Shown in pieces: positions 35,068 to 35,706 of a stretch of 35,706 nt of DNA. The notes beneath the pieces were generated by a model. It was given only the letters and a program-made list of their open reading frames with translations. It had not been told where the DNA came from and searched no databases. The translations under genes and the position numbers were made by a program. Every line of letters begins with the position of its first letter. Within the stretch, counting starts at the first letter, position 1. Origin of the DNA: Flavobacteriia bacterium (GTDB lineage Bacteria > Bacteroidota > Bacteroidia > Flavobacteriales_D > Crocinitomicaceae); contig CANGHE010000004.1 in NCBI GenBank assembly GCA_947453545.1, forward strand, positions 1 to 35,706, given 5' to 3'.

Positions 35068-35706
35068 AATATTTAGGACAACTCTTTGTCAAAAATAAGG
35101 TGTTTTAGGATGCATTTTTCATTTGTTCAAAACATTTGTCTTGTGTTATATTTCCGATACTTGTATGTCTTCTTTCCTTATTGTAAAAATCAATATATTT
35201 TCTAACTCCTTCATACAATTCAACACCACCATTGGCTAGGTTTAGGTAAATATGTTCATACTTTAGTGCTCTCCAAAATCGCTCTATATAAATATTATCG
35301 AGAGCTCTTCCTTTACCATTCATAGATATTTTAATGTTATTATCCATAGATATTTTAGTGAATATTGGACTTGTAAACTGTCTTCATTGATCGGTATTTA
35401 AAATCTCTGGGCAACCATATTGTTCAACGGTATCTTGATACACCTGAGCACACCATTCCATATTTATTGTATTGGAAATACTCCAGTTCAATACTTTTCG
35501 ACTATATACATCGATAATTGCAATCATGTACATAAAGCCTCTATTCAAAGGGATATAGGTAATATCTGTTTTCCATACTTGATTGGGTCTTTCAATTTTG
35601 AGATTCTTTAGTAGATATGGATAAACTTTATGCAATTGGTTTCGCTTACTCAAATTCTTTTTGGGATAAATCGTCTGTAAAACCATTAACTTATAGAGAC
35701 GTTCTA
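35055..35706 (-). mobile_element. IS3-family element, partial (right copy, inverted)
   Basis: This is the second copy of the IS at the left edge, in the opposite orientation. 35067-35436 is the reverse complement of 370-1 with eight mismatches by eye; weak similarity continues to about 35055. The element extends past the right window edge, so its left end is not seen. The two copies bracket the whole polysaccharide locus. Confidence 0.85.
35105..35706 (-). pseudogene. IS3-family transposase OrfB, interrupted by TGA
   Basis: The minus-strand frame enters the window as RLYKLMVLQTIYPKKNLS and reads through VWKTDITYIP with the first catalytic Asp and DVYSRKVLNW to NTDQ with the second Asp. It then meets TGA (plus-strand TCA at 35384-35386) in place of the conserved Gly. 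The frame reopens without a shift into RQFTSPIFTK and the ERFWRALKYE segment with the catalytic Glu, ending at 35105. The start lies outside the window. Compared with the left copy the overlapping part differs at five codons, all of them amino-acid changing. Without readthrough the enzyme would lack its third catalytic residue. Confidence 0.87.

Noticed and set aside
1-35706. CRISPR arrays, tRNA or rRNA genes, phage or defence genes
   Set aside because: None could be recognised on either strand; nearly all coding capacity is glycan synthesis.

Overview
The window is an AT-rich (roughly 30% G+C by eye), tightly packed surface-polysaccharide locus from a member of the Bacteroidota, most likely a flavobacterium-like organism. 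Signs of this are -7 boxes of the TAnnTTTG/TATATTTA type, starts without a clear Shine-Dalgarno sequence, a FISUMP-domain lipoprotein and a Pse/ABC-transporter gene set common in that phylum. I see no rRNA, tRNA, CRISPR array or housekeeping gene.

Layout. (1) 1-382 and 35055-35706 are two partial copies of one IS3-family element in opposite orientation, both with the 3' end of the transposase facing inward, so they bracket the whole locus. Both carry the same in-frame TGA between the second Asp and the Glu of the DDE triad. (2) 395-10933, minus strand, is one compact operon of eleven genes, most of them overlapping or within a few bases: wzm, wzt, pseB, pseC, an N-acetyl-sugar amidotransferase, HisH-like, HisF-like, pseF, a two-domain GNAT protein, pseI and a putative glycosyltransferase. 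It should make a CMP-activated pseudaminic-acid derivative, probably with an acetamidino group, and an ABC exporter for the finished glycan. PseG, the UDP-sugar hydrolase of the pathway, is absent. (3) 11084-12073, plus strand, is an unrelated lipoprotein (FN3-like plus FISUMP). (4) 12623-23186, plus strand, holds sugar acyltransferases, a GT61, a PIG-L deacetylase, two GT2s, two GT-C-like membrane proteins and three methyltransferase genes, one of them truncated. (5) 23234-28483, minus strand, holds a GT4, two repeated GT2-FkbM pairs and a GT11 fucosyltransferase-like gene. (6) 28580-34556, plus strand, holds a large membrane protein, a methyltransferase, an OafA-like acyltransferase, a GtrB/ArnC-like GT2 and an NAD-dependent epimerase/dehydratase. 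(7) 34573-35067, minus strand, is a small membrane-protein frame that runs into the right IS end and looks truncated.

Working model (inference). Cytoplasmic glycosyltransferases assemble a heteropolysaccharide containing a nonulosonic acid and probably fucose. It is heavily decorated by O-methyl, O-acetyl and deacetylation chemistry. Wzm/Wzt exports it, and the C-terminal Wzt domain probably reads a terminal modification. The GT2/GT-C combinations suggest that some sugars are added from polyprenyl-phosphate donors on the outer face of the membrane. No initiating phosphoglycosyltransferase, Wzx flippase or Wzy polymerase is recognisable here, so initiation must be encoded elsewhere. The features most worth a second look are the shared transposase nonsense codon with inverted IS flanks, the missing PseG beside a GNAT-GNAT fusion, the HisF-like protein with Thr in place of the catalytic Asp11, the duplicated GT2-FkbM module, the truncated FkbM gene, and a perfect 9-bp inverted repeat covering the GT61 start codon.
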